From positions 62,001-126,000 of the forward strand of contig JAQBOM010000020.1 in assembly GCA_028288025.1 (NCBI GenBank): a stretch of 64,000 nucleotides of DNA, written 5' to 3'. Shown here piece after piece: positions 36,601 to 49,212 of this stretch (position 1 is its first letter; every line of letters begins with the position of its first letter). The DNA comes from Mucilaginibacter sp. (GTDB taxonomy: Bacteria > Bacteroidota > Bacteroidia > Sphingobacteriales > Sphingobacteriaceae). Below the pieces are notes generated by a model that searched no databases, was not told where the DNA came from, and saw only the letters and a program-made list of their open reading frames with translations. The translations under genes and the position numbers were made by a program.

Positions 36601-36635
36601 ATGTGCAGATATGCAAATGTGCAGATGTGCGGATG
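36601..36635. repeat. Degenerate 8-base tandem words upstream of the M3 peptidase
   Basis: The stretch reads as about four units of ATGTGCAG with one or two changes each. It lies directly upstream of the peptidase start codon and, on the minus strand, would be in the 5' leader of that gene. No inverted partner was found nearby. It belongs to the same class as the other word repeats in the window. Confidence 0.65.
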
Positions 36636-36739
36636 ATAAATCAAGTCAATTGTTAAATAAATGGCAACTGGCAGGTCAGTTTACTATCATATTTATTTGA
36701 AGCTACATTGAGATCGGACTTAACCTTTAATATTGTAAT

Positions 36740-37276
36740 GTGCAATCGTTATCCGCAAAAAACATCATAGCAATTTCGGGCAGCTTACGGGCCGGTTCAT
36801 CGAACCATGCAATACTGAATTACCTGGACAAAATAACGCCTGTAGGTACAAATTATTCCATTTACGATGGATTAGCGCAAATCCCCCACTTTGATCCCGG
36901 TTTGGAGAATGATAACCCGCCGACTGCGGTGAAAGCGTTCCGCAAGCTGATCGCTGATGCTGACGGCGTGATCATTTGTACGCCTGAATATGCATTTGGC
37001 GTACCCGGAACATTAAAAAACGCGCTCGACTGGACAGTTTCAAGCGGCTCATTATCTGAAAAGCCGCTAGCATTAATCACAGCTTCAACCGGCGGAGAAA
37101 ACGCACATGCCGCCCTCCTGTTAATTTTAGGGGCGTTAAACGCGAAAGTGACTAAGGAAACTAGTATCCTTATTTCGTTTATCCGATCAAAAATGGATGG
37201 AGATGGGAATATCACAGACGATGCAGCTGTTGAAGGATTGACGCAGGTCTTTAATACTTTCCTTGCCCTATTGTAA
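36740..37276 (+). CDS. NADPH-dependent FMN reductase family protein
   Basis: A 178-residue flavodoxin-like protein. GSLRAGSSN at residues 14-22 binds the FMN phosphate, and the PEYAFGVPGTLKNALDW segment is typical for this family (ChrR/YieF/ArsH-like quinone or FMN reductases). The start is a GTG at 36740. It is likely a cytoplasmic two-electron reductase protecting against quinones or metal stress; the substrate is not known. It is monocistronic, followed by a stem-loop repeat. Confidence 0.9.
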   Translation: MQSLSAKNIIAISGSLRAGSSNHAILNYLDKITPVGTNYSIYDGLAQIPHFDPGLENDNPPTAVKAFRKLIADADGVIICTPEYAFGVPGTLKNALDWTVSSGSLSEKPLALITASTGGENAHAALLLILGALNAKVTKETSILISFIRSKMDGDGNITDDAAVEGLTQVFNTFLALL

Positions 37277-37285
37277 TGTTAGTCC

Positions 37286-37329
37286 TTGTCATCCTGTGTT
37301 TGCATGCCATTGCAGACATAGGATGACAA
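37286..37329. repeat. Imperfect 19-bp stem-loop with TTGTCATCC ends
   Basis: Positions 37286-37304 pair with 37311-37329 with 17 of 19 matches and a six-base loop. It ends in a run of A rather than T, so it is not a standard terminator for the preceding plus-strand gene. The TTGTCATCC/GGATGACAA ends look like a common dispersed repeat of Bacteroidota. Confidence 0.7.
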
Positions 37330-37436
37330 AAAAAAATTGAATTGTCTCTGCCAATTTGTCCACCACGCGCTCTTTGGAACAACCATTGATAAAGGCTGGT
37401 ATTACTAAAACATTAATTCAAAAAATATAACGTACC

Positions 37437-39320
37437 ATGCAAGAGAAAGGCACCATTTCGATCCATACCGAAAACATTTTTCCGATCATTAAAAAATTCC
37501 TCTACTCTGATAACGAGATATTTTTACGGGAACTGGTATCCAACGCGGTTGATGCTACGCAAAAAATTAAACGCCTTGCCCTTTCGGGACAATACACCGG
37601 CGAGCTTGGCGACTTGCGTGTTGAAGTAGCTTTTGACGAAAAGAAAAAAACGATCACCATTTCTGACAACGGCCTGGGTATGACCGCCGAAGAAATTAAG
37701 AAGTATATCAACCAGATCGCATTCTCGGGCGCTACCGAGTTTATGGAGAAGTTTAAGGAAGCAAAGGACGCCAATGAAATTATTGGCCGCTTTGGTTTAG
37801 GCTTTTATTCGGCGTTTATGGTAGCCGATAAAGTGGAGATACAATCCCTGTCGTACCAGGAAGGCGCCGAGTCTGCCCGCTGGATTTGCGATGGCAGTAC
37901 TGAGTTTGAGATAAGCGAAGGCGATCTTGTTGAAAGAGGGACTGAAATAACCCTGCACGTCAATAAGGAATCAAAAGAGTTTTTAAATAAAAACCGCTTA
38001 CAGGAGATTTTAGATAAATACTGTAAGTTTTTACCTGTGCCGATCAAATTCGGTACCACCACACAGGAAGAAGAAGACGGTGTTGATGATGAAGGCAAGC
38101 CAACGTATAAATCGGTTGAAAAGGATAATATTATTAATGATACCAACCCGATCTGGACAAAAGCCCCGTCGGAATTGAAAGATGAGGATTACCTTGATTT
38201 TTACAAACAGCTCTATCCTTTCTCGGAAGACCCGCTGTTCTGGATCCATTTGAATGTTGATTACCCGTTTAATTTAACCGGGGTCTTATATTTCCCTAAG
38301 CTGAAAAATGACTTCGAAGTACAGCGCAATAAGATCAAGCTTTTCTCGCGCCAGGTATTTATTACCGACGAGGTGAAAGACATCGTACCCGAGTTTTTGA
38401 TGCTGTTGCACGGCGTAATTGATTCACCGGATATTCCGCTGAACGTATCACGCAGCTTTTTACAAGCCGATAGCAACGTTAAAAAGATCAACAGCTATAT
38501 CAGCAAAAAGGTTGCTGATAAATTGGCAGAGCTTTTCAAAAAAGACCGTAAAGCCTACGAAGAAAAATGGGGTGACATTGGTTTATTTGTAAAATATGGC
38601 ATTATAAGCGACGAGAAGTTTTATGATAAAGCAAAAGACTTTGTGCTGCTAACCAATACCACTAAGGACAACTTTACATTACCGGAGTATAAGGACAAAG
38701 TTGCGCCTGAACAAACCGATAAGGACGGCCAGTTAGTTTATATCTACACCAACGATCCTGCTAAACAGGATGCGTTTATCCAGTCAGCCAATAAAAAAGG
38801 CTATGATATCCTGGTGATGAACTCACCTATCGATAATCATTTTATAGGCCATATGGAGCAAAAGCTCGAAAAAACGTCATTTAAACGTGTAGACGCCGAT
38901 GTTGCTGACAAGCTTATCAAAAAAGAAGATGCACCGGAGCATGTATTGACGGAAGAGCAATCAACCAAAGTAAAAGCTATTTTTGATAAAGCCATTAACA
39001 AACCGGCTTATAAAGTGGAACTGGAAAGCCTAAACCCCGATGAGTTGCCGGTTACCGTAACGATGGACGAGTTTATGCGCCGAATGAAGGAAATGGCGGC
39101 CATGGGCGGCGGAATGAGCTTTTACGGCAGTATGCCCGATAATTATAAAGTAATTGTAAACGGTAATCATAAACTGATCAGCCGTATTTTACAGGAAGAG
39201 AACGAAGATGTACAGGCCCAGCTTTCAAAACAGGCCTTTGACTTGGCATTGCTATCACAAGGCTTGCTAACAGGCGCTGAATTGACCGAGTTCGTTAACC
39301 GCAGTGTTAACCTGATATAA
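37437..39320 (+). CDS. htpG: Molecular chaperone HtpG (Hsp90)
   Basis: A 627-residue Hsp90. The N-terminal GHKL ATPase domain has FLRELVSNAVDA (the catalytic Glu), ISDNGLGMT and GRFGLGFYSAFMVA. The middle domain has SLNVSRSFLQ-like sequence (PLNVSRSFLQAD), and a dimerisation domain follows. The C-terminal MEEVD of eukaryotic forms is absent, as is normal for bacteria. It folds and stabilises client proteins with ATP. It is monocistronic with a good terminator downstream. No heat-shock promoter could be identified. Confidence 0.97.
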   Translation: MQEKGTISIHTENIFPIIKKFLYSDNEIFLRELVSNAVDATQKIKRLALSGQYTGELGDLRVEVAFDEKKKTITISDNGLGMTAEEIKKYINQIAFSGATEFMEKFKEAKDANEIIGRFGLGFYSAFMVADKVEIQSLSYQEGAESARWICDGSTEFEISEGDLVERGTEITLHVNKESKEFLNKNRLQEILDKYCKFLPVPIKFGTTTQEEEDGVDDEGKPTYKSVEKDNIINDTNPIWTKAPSELKDEDYLDFYKQLYPFSEDPLFWIHLNVDYPFNLTGVLYFPKLKNDFEVQRNKIKLFSRQVFITDEVKDIVPEFLMLLHGVIDSPDIPLNVSRSFLQADSNVKKINSYISKKVADKLAELFKKDRKAYEEKWGDIGLFVKYGIISDEKFYDKAKDFVLLTNTTKDNFTLPEYKDKVAPEQTDKDGQLVYIYTNDPAKQDAFIQSANKKGYDILVMNSPIDNHFIGHMEQKLEKTSFKRVDADVADKLIKKEDAPEHVLTEEQSTKVKAIFDKAINKPAYKVELESLNPDELPVTVTMDEFMRRMKEMAAMGGGMSFYGSMPDNYKVIVNGNHKLISRILQEENEDVQAQLSKQAFDLALLSQGLLTGAELTEFVNRSVNLI

Positions 39321-39339
39321 CACGTAAAGATAATCGCGC

Positions 39340-39371
39340 AAAGCCGTCTTCAAAAAGGGCGGCTTTTTTAT
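39340..39371 (+). terminator. Rho-independent terminator of htpG
   Basis: A stem of AAAGCCG (39340-39346) and CGGCTTT (39360-39366) is followed by a run of T, 20 bases after the htpG stop. Confidence 0.85.
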
Positions 39372-39439
39372 TTAAATAAACTTATGTAATTATATATTGT
39401 TTAAATATTTTCCGTTATACAATTACCAAAACACTAATT

Positions 39440-39946
39440 ATGAAAACGTTATTCAAATCCCTACTGGTATTAACCATGGTTGTGTCTTGCTTGTTTAAGG
39501 CCGGTGCACAAACACCTAAACAGGCTGCAAAAGCCCAGGCTATAAAAAACATGGTCAACAATATGAGTTTTGTTTTCCAGGCAAATTATGTTAATCCGCA
39601 GCGTGGCGGCGGTAAATCGCTCGACTATGGTTATGATCTGGTGATTTTAAAAGATACGATAACGGCCTACCTCCCTTATTTTGGCCGTGCATATGTGGCC
39701 CCCACTGACCCCACCGAAGGTGGTATCAAATTCAAAACAACCCACTTTGATTATAAGGCTAAAACAAACAAAAAAGGTAGCTGGGATGTCGTTATTATAC
39801 CTAAAGACCGCACCATTACTGATATGCGCGATGTGCAGTCGTTACGGTTAAGTATCACATCAAGCGGCTATGCATCGCTGAACGTTACCAGCACCAACCG
39901 CGACCCGATATCGTTTGACGGGTATATTGAGGAGAAGAGGAAGTGA
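39440..39946 (+). CDS. DUF4251 domain exported protein
   Basis: A 168-residue protein with a signal peptide (about 1-23, ending GAQ) and a DUF4251 domain, known mainly from Bacteroidota. Conserved patterns such as FVFQANYVNP, AYLPYFGRAY and the DYKAKTNKKG to LNVTSTNRDPISFDGYI end are visible. It is predicted periplasmic, with beta structure and no known function. It converges with an outer-membrane protein gene; a hairpin lies between the two stops. Confidence 0.85.
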   Translation: MKTLFKSLLVLTMVVSCLFKAGAQTPKQAAKAQAIKNMVNNMSFVFQANYVNPQRGGGKSLDYGYDLVILKDTITAYLPYFGRAYVAPTDPTEGGIKFKTTHFDYKAKTNKKGSWDVVIIPKDRTITDMRDVQSLRLSITSSGYASLNVTSTNRDPISFDGYIEEKRK

Positions 39947-40007
39947 GATTGGAGAGGTTGGAGATTAGTTTTTCGTTTCGATAACTCCTAATCTCCAACC
40001 TCTAATC
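39947..40007. terminator. Bidirectional word-repeat hairpin between convergent genes
   Basis: Left arm 39947-39968 and right arm 39988-40007 are complementary over about 20 bases, with two extra bases on the left and a 19-base loop. Both arms consist of a word like GGAGATTAG or GAGGTTGGAG. It directly follows the stop codon of the plus-strand gene and precedes that of the minus-strand gene, so it can terminate both. Confidence 0.7.
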
Positions 40008-40012
40008 ATTAA

Positions 40013-40549
40013 TTACAATCCAAAGGCATAAGCTAAACGCAAGCCTACAAGTCCATAATTATTATTCTGACCCGAGAAATTTTCGTACCGTACGGCTACG
40101 TCCCAGGTTCTGTTAGCATAACCTAACGCCGGCGATGCTATAAATTTGGTACTGCCGCCGCTGTTGGTTTCAAATCCGGCACCCACTTCGGCGCCAAAAT
40201 AAAGGTCGGAGGCAAAAAATGCTTTAATACCTGCTTTTAATGGCACGATGCCAAGGCTTTGATATTTAACAGTGGTACCGGGTATGTCCTTGCCAAACAT
40301 ATTGTAATACCCCGATGTAAGGGTTAAAGCAAGGCTTTTATCCAGATCATATTGTAAACGTGCAGTTCCGCCTAACTCAAAATCTGAAACATTGTGAGCA
40401 TTATCTGTAGGAACACCCGCCTCAACGCCAATACCCAACCGTAGTTTACTGTCGTCGGCTGTTTTGGTTGTCTGGGCCTTTACACCGCCGGCAAACAACA
40501 ATGCTGCCGCGCTTAATGCTACTGTTATTAATTTTGATGACTTTTTCAT
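40013..40549 (-). CDS. Outer-membrane beta-barrel protein
   Basis: A 178-residue protein with a signal peptide (about 1-25, ending VKAQ) and alternating beta strands with aromatic residues, ending in LRLAYAFGL, a typical C-terminal barrel strand. It resembles the small eight-stranded 'porin family' barrels of Bacteroidota. No specific substrate or function can be given. Its upstream gap is AT-rich and carries the end of the RND operon with a terminator. Confidence 0.85.
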   Translation of the reverse strand: MKKSSKLITVALSAAALLFAGGVKAQTTKTADDSKLRLGIGVEAGVPTDNAHNVSDFELGGTARLQYDLDKSLALTLTSGYYNMFGKDIPGTTVKYQSLGIVPLKAGIKAFFASDLYFGAEVGAGFETNSGGSTKFIASPALGYANRTWDVAVRYENFSGQNNNYGLVGLRLAYAFGL

Positions 40550-40853
40550 AAATTGTTGTTTTTGTAAATTTATAATTAAATAGATTAATTAAAAGTTCAC
40601 AAATACTTTGCCATTTGTGCCAGTTTTTGTATTCGGACGGCAACGAAGAACAGAAAGCCATGTTTAATTTTCAACTTTTTTAACAATTGTTAATTGCTTA
40701 ACGGCTGATAATCATCGTAGTTTTGGGATAGACCGTAAGGGTAAAATGATTTAAAAAGTCGGTGAAAGTTTTCTTCAAAAAAAATCCTGCTCAAACAGTT
40801 AGAATACTATTTGAGCTGAATTTTGCATGATATAAGAGGCAAAAAAGCCGCCG
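40550..40853. other. 304-base AT-rich gap
   Basis: No gene is supported here. The minus-strand barrel gene must have its promoter between 40550 and 40770, but no clear -33/-7 pair was found. The right part holds the terminator of the RND operon at 40777-40816. Confidence 0.5.
40777..40816 (-). terminator. Rho-independent terminator of the RND efflux operon
   Basis: On the minus strand a 7-bp stem, GCTCAAA and TTTGAGC (40810-40816 with 40789-40795), is followed after four bases by eight T residues (the A run at 40777-40784 on the plus strand). It lies about 40 bases after the transporter stop codon. Confidence 0.75.
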
Positions 40854-43800
40854 TTATGCTTGCGTGTCGTGGTCCAGGTCGGGTTTATAATTTTTTTCCA
40901 GTTCGGCCAGCTTTATTTTTCCATAAGCAAAACGGGTAATAGAATAGAATAAAACCGGTACAATAAACACCGCCAGCGAAGTAGCTGCCAGCATCCCGCC
41001 AAACACGGTCCATCCTATAGTTTGCCGGGCCTGCGCACCGGCGCCCGACGCGAATACCAGCGGCAATACGCCCAGTATAAATGCCATGGAAGTCATGATG
41101 ATCGGCCGTAAACGTAGCCTCACCGCTTCGAGGGTTGCTTTTTCAAGCTCCATTCCCCTGTCCACACGCTCTTTGGCAAATTCAACAATTAATATGGCGT
41201 TCTTCGCTGCCAGGCCTATCAGGGTAATTAAACCGATCTGGGCATAAATATTATCGTCAAGTCCCGGGTTGAATGTTAAGAACAATATCGCGCCGAAAGC
41301 GCCAAGCGGCACAGCTAGGATCACCGAAAACGGCACCGACCAGCTTTCGTATAATGCTGCCAGAAATAGAAATACAAAGCCGATAGAGAGCATAAATATG
41401 TATACCGTTTTTGAACCTGATATAATTTCCTCACGGCTAAGACCGGCAAATTCGTAGCCAAACCCTTGCGGCAGTGTTTGTGCAGCCACTTCCTGTAAAG
41501 CTTTGATCGCATCGCCGCTGCTATAGCCGGGTGCAGAACTGCCGTCGATCTCGGCCGACCGGAATAAGTTAAAATGTGATATCAAAGGCGCGTTCTCAAC
41601 TACTTTGTAGGACGTCAGCGTACTTAACGGCACCATTGTGCCGGCTTGGTTGCGCACAAAGTATTGCCCGATATCCTGAATATTAGTGCGGTAGTTTGTA
41701 TCGGCCTGTGCCAGTACGTGAAAGTTTCGCCCGTATATGGTAAAGTCGTTTATAAAAGCGCTCCCCATATATGTTTGCAAGGCCGAATTGATGTCAGATA
41801 TAGAAACGCCAAGCTTTTTAGCCTTTTCCCTGTCAATGGTTAGCTGATAGGCCGGTGTATGCGCTGTAAAAAAGGAAAACGCCTTGCCGATCTCGGGGCG
41901 CTTGTTTGCCGCAGCAATAAAGCTTTGCAGAACTTTTTCGAAGTTTTTGATGTCGCCGCCGGCCTCTTTTTCCTCAAGAATAAATGTAAAACCCGCAGAA
42001 CTGCCCAAACCGGGTATGGCCGGCGGAGCAATTACCACAACGTTCGCTTCTTTGTACCTGGCCAGTTTCTTTTGTATCCGCGCGATTACTGCAAATATTT
42101 GCTGTGATTTCTTCTCCCTCTGATCCCACGGCCTAAGCTGGCAAAAAATGGTCGCGCTGTTTGATTTACTGGCAAAACTCACCGCATTTAATCCGCCGAG
42201 CGCAGCGTAATGATATATTTCGGGAATACTATCCAGCGAACGCATCATCTGGTGCAACACCTCGACCGTACGCTGGGTTGACGAAGCCTCGGGTAAATCA
42301 TAGGTCACAAATATACGCCCGTCATCTTCTGTCGGGATAAACCCGGTTGGCTTGGTTTTAAATAATAGTATAGCACCCACAATAATGCAAACCAGTATAA
42401 CAATGACGAATTTTGAATTTTTTATACCGCGGTGTACCCCATTACGGTATTTGCCAGTAACCCGCTCAAACCAATTGTTAAACAGGAAAAAGAACTTGTC
42501 CAGGCCCTTTGACTGTTTGTCCAGCTTATGTGGTTTAAGTATAAGCGAGCATAGCGCCGGTGTTAACGATAAGGCTACGAATGCTGATATTAATACGGAT
42601 ATGGCTATCGTGATGGCAAACTGCTGGTAAAGCCGCCCTACAATGCCCGGTATAAAACCTACCGGAACAAACACCGCTGCCAGGATGAGCGCTATGGCAA
42701 TTACCGGCGCGGAAATATCACGCATGGCGTGAATAGTAGCCTCCTTAGGCGACATGCCCTGTTCGTCGATATAATGCTGCACTGCCTCAACCACCACAAT
42801 GGCGTCATCCACCACAATACCAATCGCCAGCACAAAACCGAATAGCGTTAATGTATTTATGGTGAAATTTAGTGGGATAAAAAATATAAAGGTCCCTATA
42901 ATGGATACCGGGATTGCAAGAACAGGAATAAGGGTAGTGCGCCAGCTTTGGAGAAACAGGAAAACCACTACAATTACCAGCGTGAGCGCAATAAGCAAGG
43001 TGATCACTACCTCGTGGACAGAAACTTTAACCACTGTTATCGACTCAAACGGAACCACGTAATCAATATCGGCAGGAAAGCTTTTTTTAAGCTGTTCCAT
43101 TGTGGCATAAACGTTATCAGCAGTTTGAAGCGCGTTGCTGTTTGGTGCCTGGTAGATCAGCAGGTAGGAAGCTCTTTTGCCGTCGACGAACGAATTACCC
43201 GCATAGTTAAATTTGCCCAGTTCTACACGGGCTACATCTTTCAAATGGACAACCACGCCGGTTTTCGGCAAGGTTTTTACAACTACGTTTCCAAACTCCG
43301 ACGGCTCGGATAAACGTCCCTTTACCAGTACGGTATATTCAAACGCCTGCGTTTTTTCCTGCGGCGTTGAGCCGACGGAGCCGGCCGCCACCTGCGCATT
43401 TTGTTCCTGCAACGCCGCCGTCACATCGGCAGCGGTCATTCCCAGCGCTGCCAGCTTATCCGGCTTAAGCCAGATGCGCATACTAAAATCATCTGCACGG
43501 GTAAACACATCACCCACCCCTTTTGATCTTAACAAAGCATCGCGAACAAAAACGTTAGTGTAATTATCTAGGAAGGTTACGTTGTGTGTGCCTTTTGGGG
43601 CATATATGGCCACCAGCATCAATATGCTCGGGTTACGTTTACGTACGGTTAAGCCCAAACGCTGTACTTCTTGCGGCAGGGTTGGCGTGGCAATGCCCAC
43701 GCGGTTTTGCACATCGAGCGCGGCAATATTTATATCCGTTCCCACGTCGAAATTCACAGTCATGCTCATTTGGCCGTTGCTGGTGCTGTTGCTTTGCAGG

Positions 43801-44033
43801 TAGGTCATTCCCGGTGTACCGTTCACCTGCACTTCAACTGGTGTGGCAACGGTTTGCTCAACGGTAAGTGCGTCGGCCCCGGTATAAACGCCGGATATAT
43901 TAACTGTGGGCGGTGTAATTTCCGGGTATTGCCCGATAGGCAACGAGGTCATGGCTAAAATACCAACCACCACAATCACCACCGAGATAACAATAGCGGT
44001 AACGGGTCGGCGTATAAAGGTCTCTGCAATCAT
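40854..44033 (-). CDS. RND efflux transporter permease (HAE1/AcrB-like)
   Basis: A 1059-residue inner-membrane proton antiporter with the RND layout: helix 1 at the N-terminus, a large periplasmic loop, six helices, a second loop and five final helices. GIVVDDAIVVVEAV in helix 4 contains the two proton-relay Asp residues. The opening MIAETFIRRPVTAIVISVVIV is typical of the hydrophobe/amphiphile exporter group. It takes drugs, detergents or lipids from the periplasm and exports them with the adaptor and TolC-type channel. All three genes are adjacent here, so the pump is complete. Confidence 0.96.
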   Translation of the reverse strand: MIAETFIRRPVTAIVISVVIVVVGILAMTSLPIGQYPEITPPTVNISGVYTGADALTVEQTVATPVEVQVNGTPGMTYLQSNSTSNGQMSMTVNFDVGTDINIAALDVQNRVGIATPTLPQEVQRLGLTVRKRNPSILMLVAIYAPKGTHNVTFLDNYTNVFVRDALLRSKGVGDVFTRADDFSMRIWLKPDKLAALGMTAADVTAALQEQNAQVAAGSVGSTPQEKTQAFEYTVLVKGRLSEPSEFGNVVVKTLPKTGVVVHLKDVARVELGKFNYAGNSFVDGKRASYLLIYQAPNSNALQTADNVYATMEQLKKSFPADIDYVVPFESITVVKVSVHEVVITLLIALTLVIVVVFLFLQSWRTTLIPVLAIPVSIIGTFIFFIPLNFTINTLTLFGFVLAIGIVVDDAIVVVEAVQHYIDEQGMSPKEATIHAMRDISAPVIAIALILAAVFVPVGFIPGIVGRLYQQFAITIAISVLISAFVALSLTPALCSLILKPHKLDKQSKGLDKFFFLFNNWFERVTGKYRNGVHRGIKNSKFVIVILVCIIVGAILLFKTKPTGFIPTEDDGRIFVTYDLPEASSTQRTVEVLHQMMRSLDSIPEIYHYAALGGLNAVSFASKSNSATIFCQLRPWDQREKKSQQIFAVIARIQKKLARYKEANVVVIAPPAIPGLGSSAGFTFILEEKEAGGDIKNFEKVLQSFIAAANKRPEIGKAFSFFTAHTPAYQLTIDREKAKKLGVSISDINSALQTYMGSAFINDFTIYGRNFHVLAQADTNYRTNIQDIGQYFVRNQAGTMVPLSTLTSYKVVENAPLISHFNLFRSAEIDGSSAPGYSSGDAIKALQEVAAQTLPQGFGYEFAGLSREEIISGSKTVYIFMLSIGFVFLFLAALYESWSVPFSVILAVPLGAFGAILFLTFNPGLDDNIYAQIGLITLIGLAAKNAILIVEFAKERVDRGMELEKATLEAVRLRLRPIIMTSMAFILGVLPLVFASGAGAQARQTIGWTVFGGMLAATSLAVFIVPVLFYSITRFAYGKIKLAELEKNYKPDLDHDTQA

Positions 44034-44053
44034 TCTGTTGTGGTTTTACTGTA

Positions 44054-45211
44054 TTATTTTGCCGTGCCAGGTTGTTTAGAAGTGCCTGAAACTTTATCAC
44101 CTGGAGCACCGGCTCCCCCGGGATTGCCAAGCGTTATTTTGCCGCCATCGCGTAAACGCTGGAAGCCATCGGTAATTACCTTATCTCCGGCTTGTAATCC
44201 TTTCATAATAACAATATTTGTCCCTACCCTTGGGCCAAGTGTTACTTTACGTTGTTTTGCGATGGTATCCTGCGCGGTAAAAACAAAGAACTCGCCCATT
44301 TGCTCGGTTATCGCTTTGAAAGGGATCTGGATGCGATTGCCCGAATCATTGTTCAGCACATTCAATACACAGCTCATTCCGTCTTTAAGCATATCGTCAT
44401 CGTTCGGAAACTGTATCCTTACTTTAACCGTCCCTGTTTGACTGGCCACGCCGCGGTCGATAGCCAAAACCCTGCCCGGCTTATGGTATTCGCTCCCGTC
44501 GGACAGCTGCAATTTGAAGGTTGAGTCGGTGCTGCTTTTTTGCAGCTTATAAAAACGATCGATGTCATTTTCATTGATGACCACATCCACACCTATCGGG
44601 TGCTCGCTCGAAATAGTGTTTAATAACGTTGAACCAGGCGTAATCTGCGCACCAAGTTTAACCTGCGAAATACCGATCCGTCCGGTAAACGGCGCAGTGA
44701 TAATGGAATAAGAAAGATCAGTTTTAGCCGATAATACCCCCGCTTTGGCAACAGCCACCTGGCTTTTGCTGGTTTCATAAGCAGCTACAGCCTGGTCGAC
44801 AGTCTGGCGGGCCACAGCATCGTTTTTTAGCAACATATTATACCGGTCAACATCCTTTTGTGCCTTTACCAGGTTGGCATTTGCGCTTGCAAGGTTAGCC
44901 GTCGCCTGGCTATAAGCAGCCTGGTACTTACGCCGGTCGATCTCATAAAGCGGTTTGCCTTTGGGCACTATCTCGCCTTCTTTAAAAAATATACCTGTTA
45001 TAAAACCGGTGACTTCACTGCGCAATTCAACAGTGTTCAATGCGATTACAGTTCCCTGGTATTTATCGTAATAAACGGCTTCTGCAACTTTAGCCTCAGT
45101 GATGTTTACAGGTGTTGGCGGCAGTACCGTGTTTTGCTTGGTTTGCTGGTGGCACGACGACCATATTAGCCCGATGAACGGCGACAGCCAAAGTATATTT
45201 CTAGTCTTCAT
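44054..45211 (-). CDS. RND efflux periplasmic adaptor subunit (membrane fusion protein)
   Basis: A 385-residue protein with a lipoprotein-type signal (IWSSC, Cys near residue 20). The alpha-hairpin domain (QATANLASANANLVKAQKDVDRY) and flanking lipoyl half-motifs follow, then beta-barrel and membrane-proximal domains. The start is set at 45211 (MKTRNILWLS); an upstream Met at 45232 would overlap the TolC-type gene by 14 bases. It links the RND permease, encoded 20 bases downstream, to the outer-membrane channel. Confidence 0.93.
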   Translation of the reverse strand: MKTRNILWLSPFIGLIWSSCHQQTKQNTVLPPTPVNITEAKVAEAVYYDKYQGTVIALNTVELRSEVTGFITGIFFKEGEIVPKGKPLYEIDRRKYQAAYSQATANLASANANLVKAQKDVDRYNMLLKNDAVARQTVDQAVAAYETSKSQVAVAKAGVLSAKTDLSYSIITAPFTGRIGISQVKLGAQITPGSTLLNTISSEHPIGVDVVINENDIDRFYKLQKSSTDSTFKLQLSDGSEYHKPGRVLAIDRGVASQTGTVKVRIQFPNDDDMLKDGMSCVLNVLNNDSGNRIQIPFKAITEQMGEFFVFTAQDTIAKQRKVTLGPRVGTNIVIMKGLQAGDKVITDGFQRLRDGGKITLGNPGGAGAPGDKVSGTSKQPGTAK

Positions 45212-45218
45212 ATTCGTT

Positions 45219-46547
45219 TTATTGTACGCCAAGAATACCCAGCGATTTCTCTAAATCTATTTTGCTGGATAATAACTGGAATAATGAATTATAATAGTTG
45301 AGTTCGGCTGTCCGCAGGTCGGATTGCGACACGATAACATCCAAATAAGTTTTTATGCCCTCCCGGTATTGCAGGCTTACTACTTTATATACATCCTTCG
45401 CCAGGTCAACATTTTGTTTAATCAGCACCCAGCTGGTATAATTGCTTTTATAACTCGCCAGCGCCTGAACGTATTCCGTATTGATGGTGTTAGCTGAATT
45501 TTCAATATCGAGGTTGACGCGGTCGACCTCGAGCCTGGCCCTGCTTAAATTCTGCAGCCGCTTAGTCCCCTGGAAAATAGGTAATGAAAGCGAAAGCCCG
45601 GCATAAGCGTTTGGATAAGTTCTGCTGTAAAGATTCGAGAACTTATCGCTTGCATAAACCAGGTTATAGTTACCGAATGCTGATACCGATGGCAAAAATC
45701 CCCACCTGTAATAATTTACACTCAAATCTCTGAGATTTTTTTGTGTCGCAAGCAACCTATACTCTATACGGTTGTTTACATCCAGTTTCTGATTTGTATC
45801 AATATATATTTCCTTTTCAAATCTGGTTGAATCATAGGCAAGTACCAAATTATGGTCTCGGTTAATGCCCATTATCTGTTCCAGGTAGGCGATCTTACTA
45901 TTGATAGCCTCGGCAGTTTGCTTGCGCGATGACAAAGAATTATTTAAAGATATAGTGGCTTGTTTATAATCGGTTTTGTCTGATACGCCTGCCTGGTACC
46001 TGCTATAGGCATCTTTCAAACTCCGCTGCAGTCTGATAATATCTTCATTTAAAATATCGAGCTGCCTTTGTGAAAGCAGCACATCAAAAAAAGCCTTGCT
46101 TACATCAGCAACAACATTTATCTGGCTGCTAAAGGAATTGTCCTTATAGTACTGACGTGAATACCTGGCCGCCTTTGCCGCCTGCAGCACATCGTTATTA
46201 TATATCACCTGGCTGGCCTGTAGCCCAAGGGTAGAAAAATTGTCAATATTTGCGCTGGCAGGTATTGCAGCGCCGCCTGTGGACACATACGGGCTCCCTT
46301 TAAAATAATACTGGTATTGCCCGGTTGAATTTAATTGCGGCAGCCATCCCGCAAGGCTGATACGTATATCCTTTTCGTTGATTTGCTGATCGAGTGAAGC
46401 CTGCCTCACTGCCGGTTGATTGCGCAATGCAAAACCGATGCATTGTTTTAACGTTACAACAGTATCACGGCTTGCTTGCGCAAAAACAACTGTGGATAAA
46501 CTAAATATTAAAATAAAAAGCAGTAGGCAGGTAAATTTTCTTTTCAT
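45219..46547 (-). CDS. TolC family outer-membrane efflux channel
   Basis: A 442-residue protein with a signal peptide (about 1-24) and two outer-membrane efflux repeats of long helices with coiled-coil character, as in TolC/OprM. It is the first gene of the three-gene pump operon, seven bases before the adaptor. No TetR- or MarR-type regulator gene is adjacent, so control is either constitutive or remote. Upstream is a 344-base gap shared with the divergent sphingolipid operon. Confidence 0.94.
   Translation of the reverse strand: MKRKFTCLLLFILIFSLSTVVFAQASRDTVVTLKQCIGFALRNQPAVRQASLDQQINEKDIRISLAGWLPQLNSTGQYQYYFKGSPYVSTGGAAIPASANIDNFSTLGLQASQVIYNNDVLQAAKAARYSRQYYKDNSFSSQINVVADVSKAFFDVLLSQRQLDILNEDIIRLQRSLKDAYSRYQAGVSDKTDYKQATISLNNSLSSRKQTAEAINSKIAYLEQIMGINRDHNLVLAYDSTRFEKEIYIDTNQKLDVNNRIEYRLLATQKNLRDLSVNYYRWGFLPSVSAFGNYNLVYASDKFSNLYSRTYPNAYAGLSLSLPIFQGTKRLQNLSRARLEVDRVNLDIENSANTINTEYVQALASYKSNYTSWVLIKQNVDLAKDVYKVVSLQYREGIKTYLDVIVSQSDLRTAELNYYNSLFQLLSSKIDLEKSLGILGVQ

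Positions 46548-49208
<2,661 letters not shown>

Positions 49209-49212
<4 letters not shown>

Noticed and set aside
37286..37329. Rho-independent terminator for the FMN reductase gene
   Set aside because: The hairpin is followed by A rather than T on the coding strand, so it is annotated as a repeat.
41269..43958. Many plus-strand open frames within the RND permease gene
   Set aside because: They are shadows of a long, conserved coding sequence on the minus strand.
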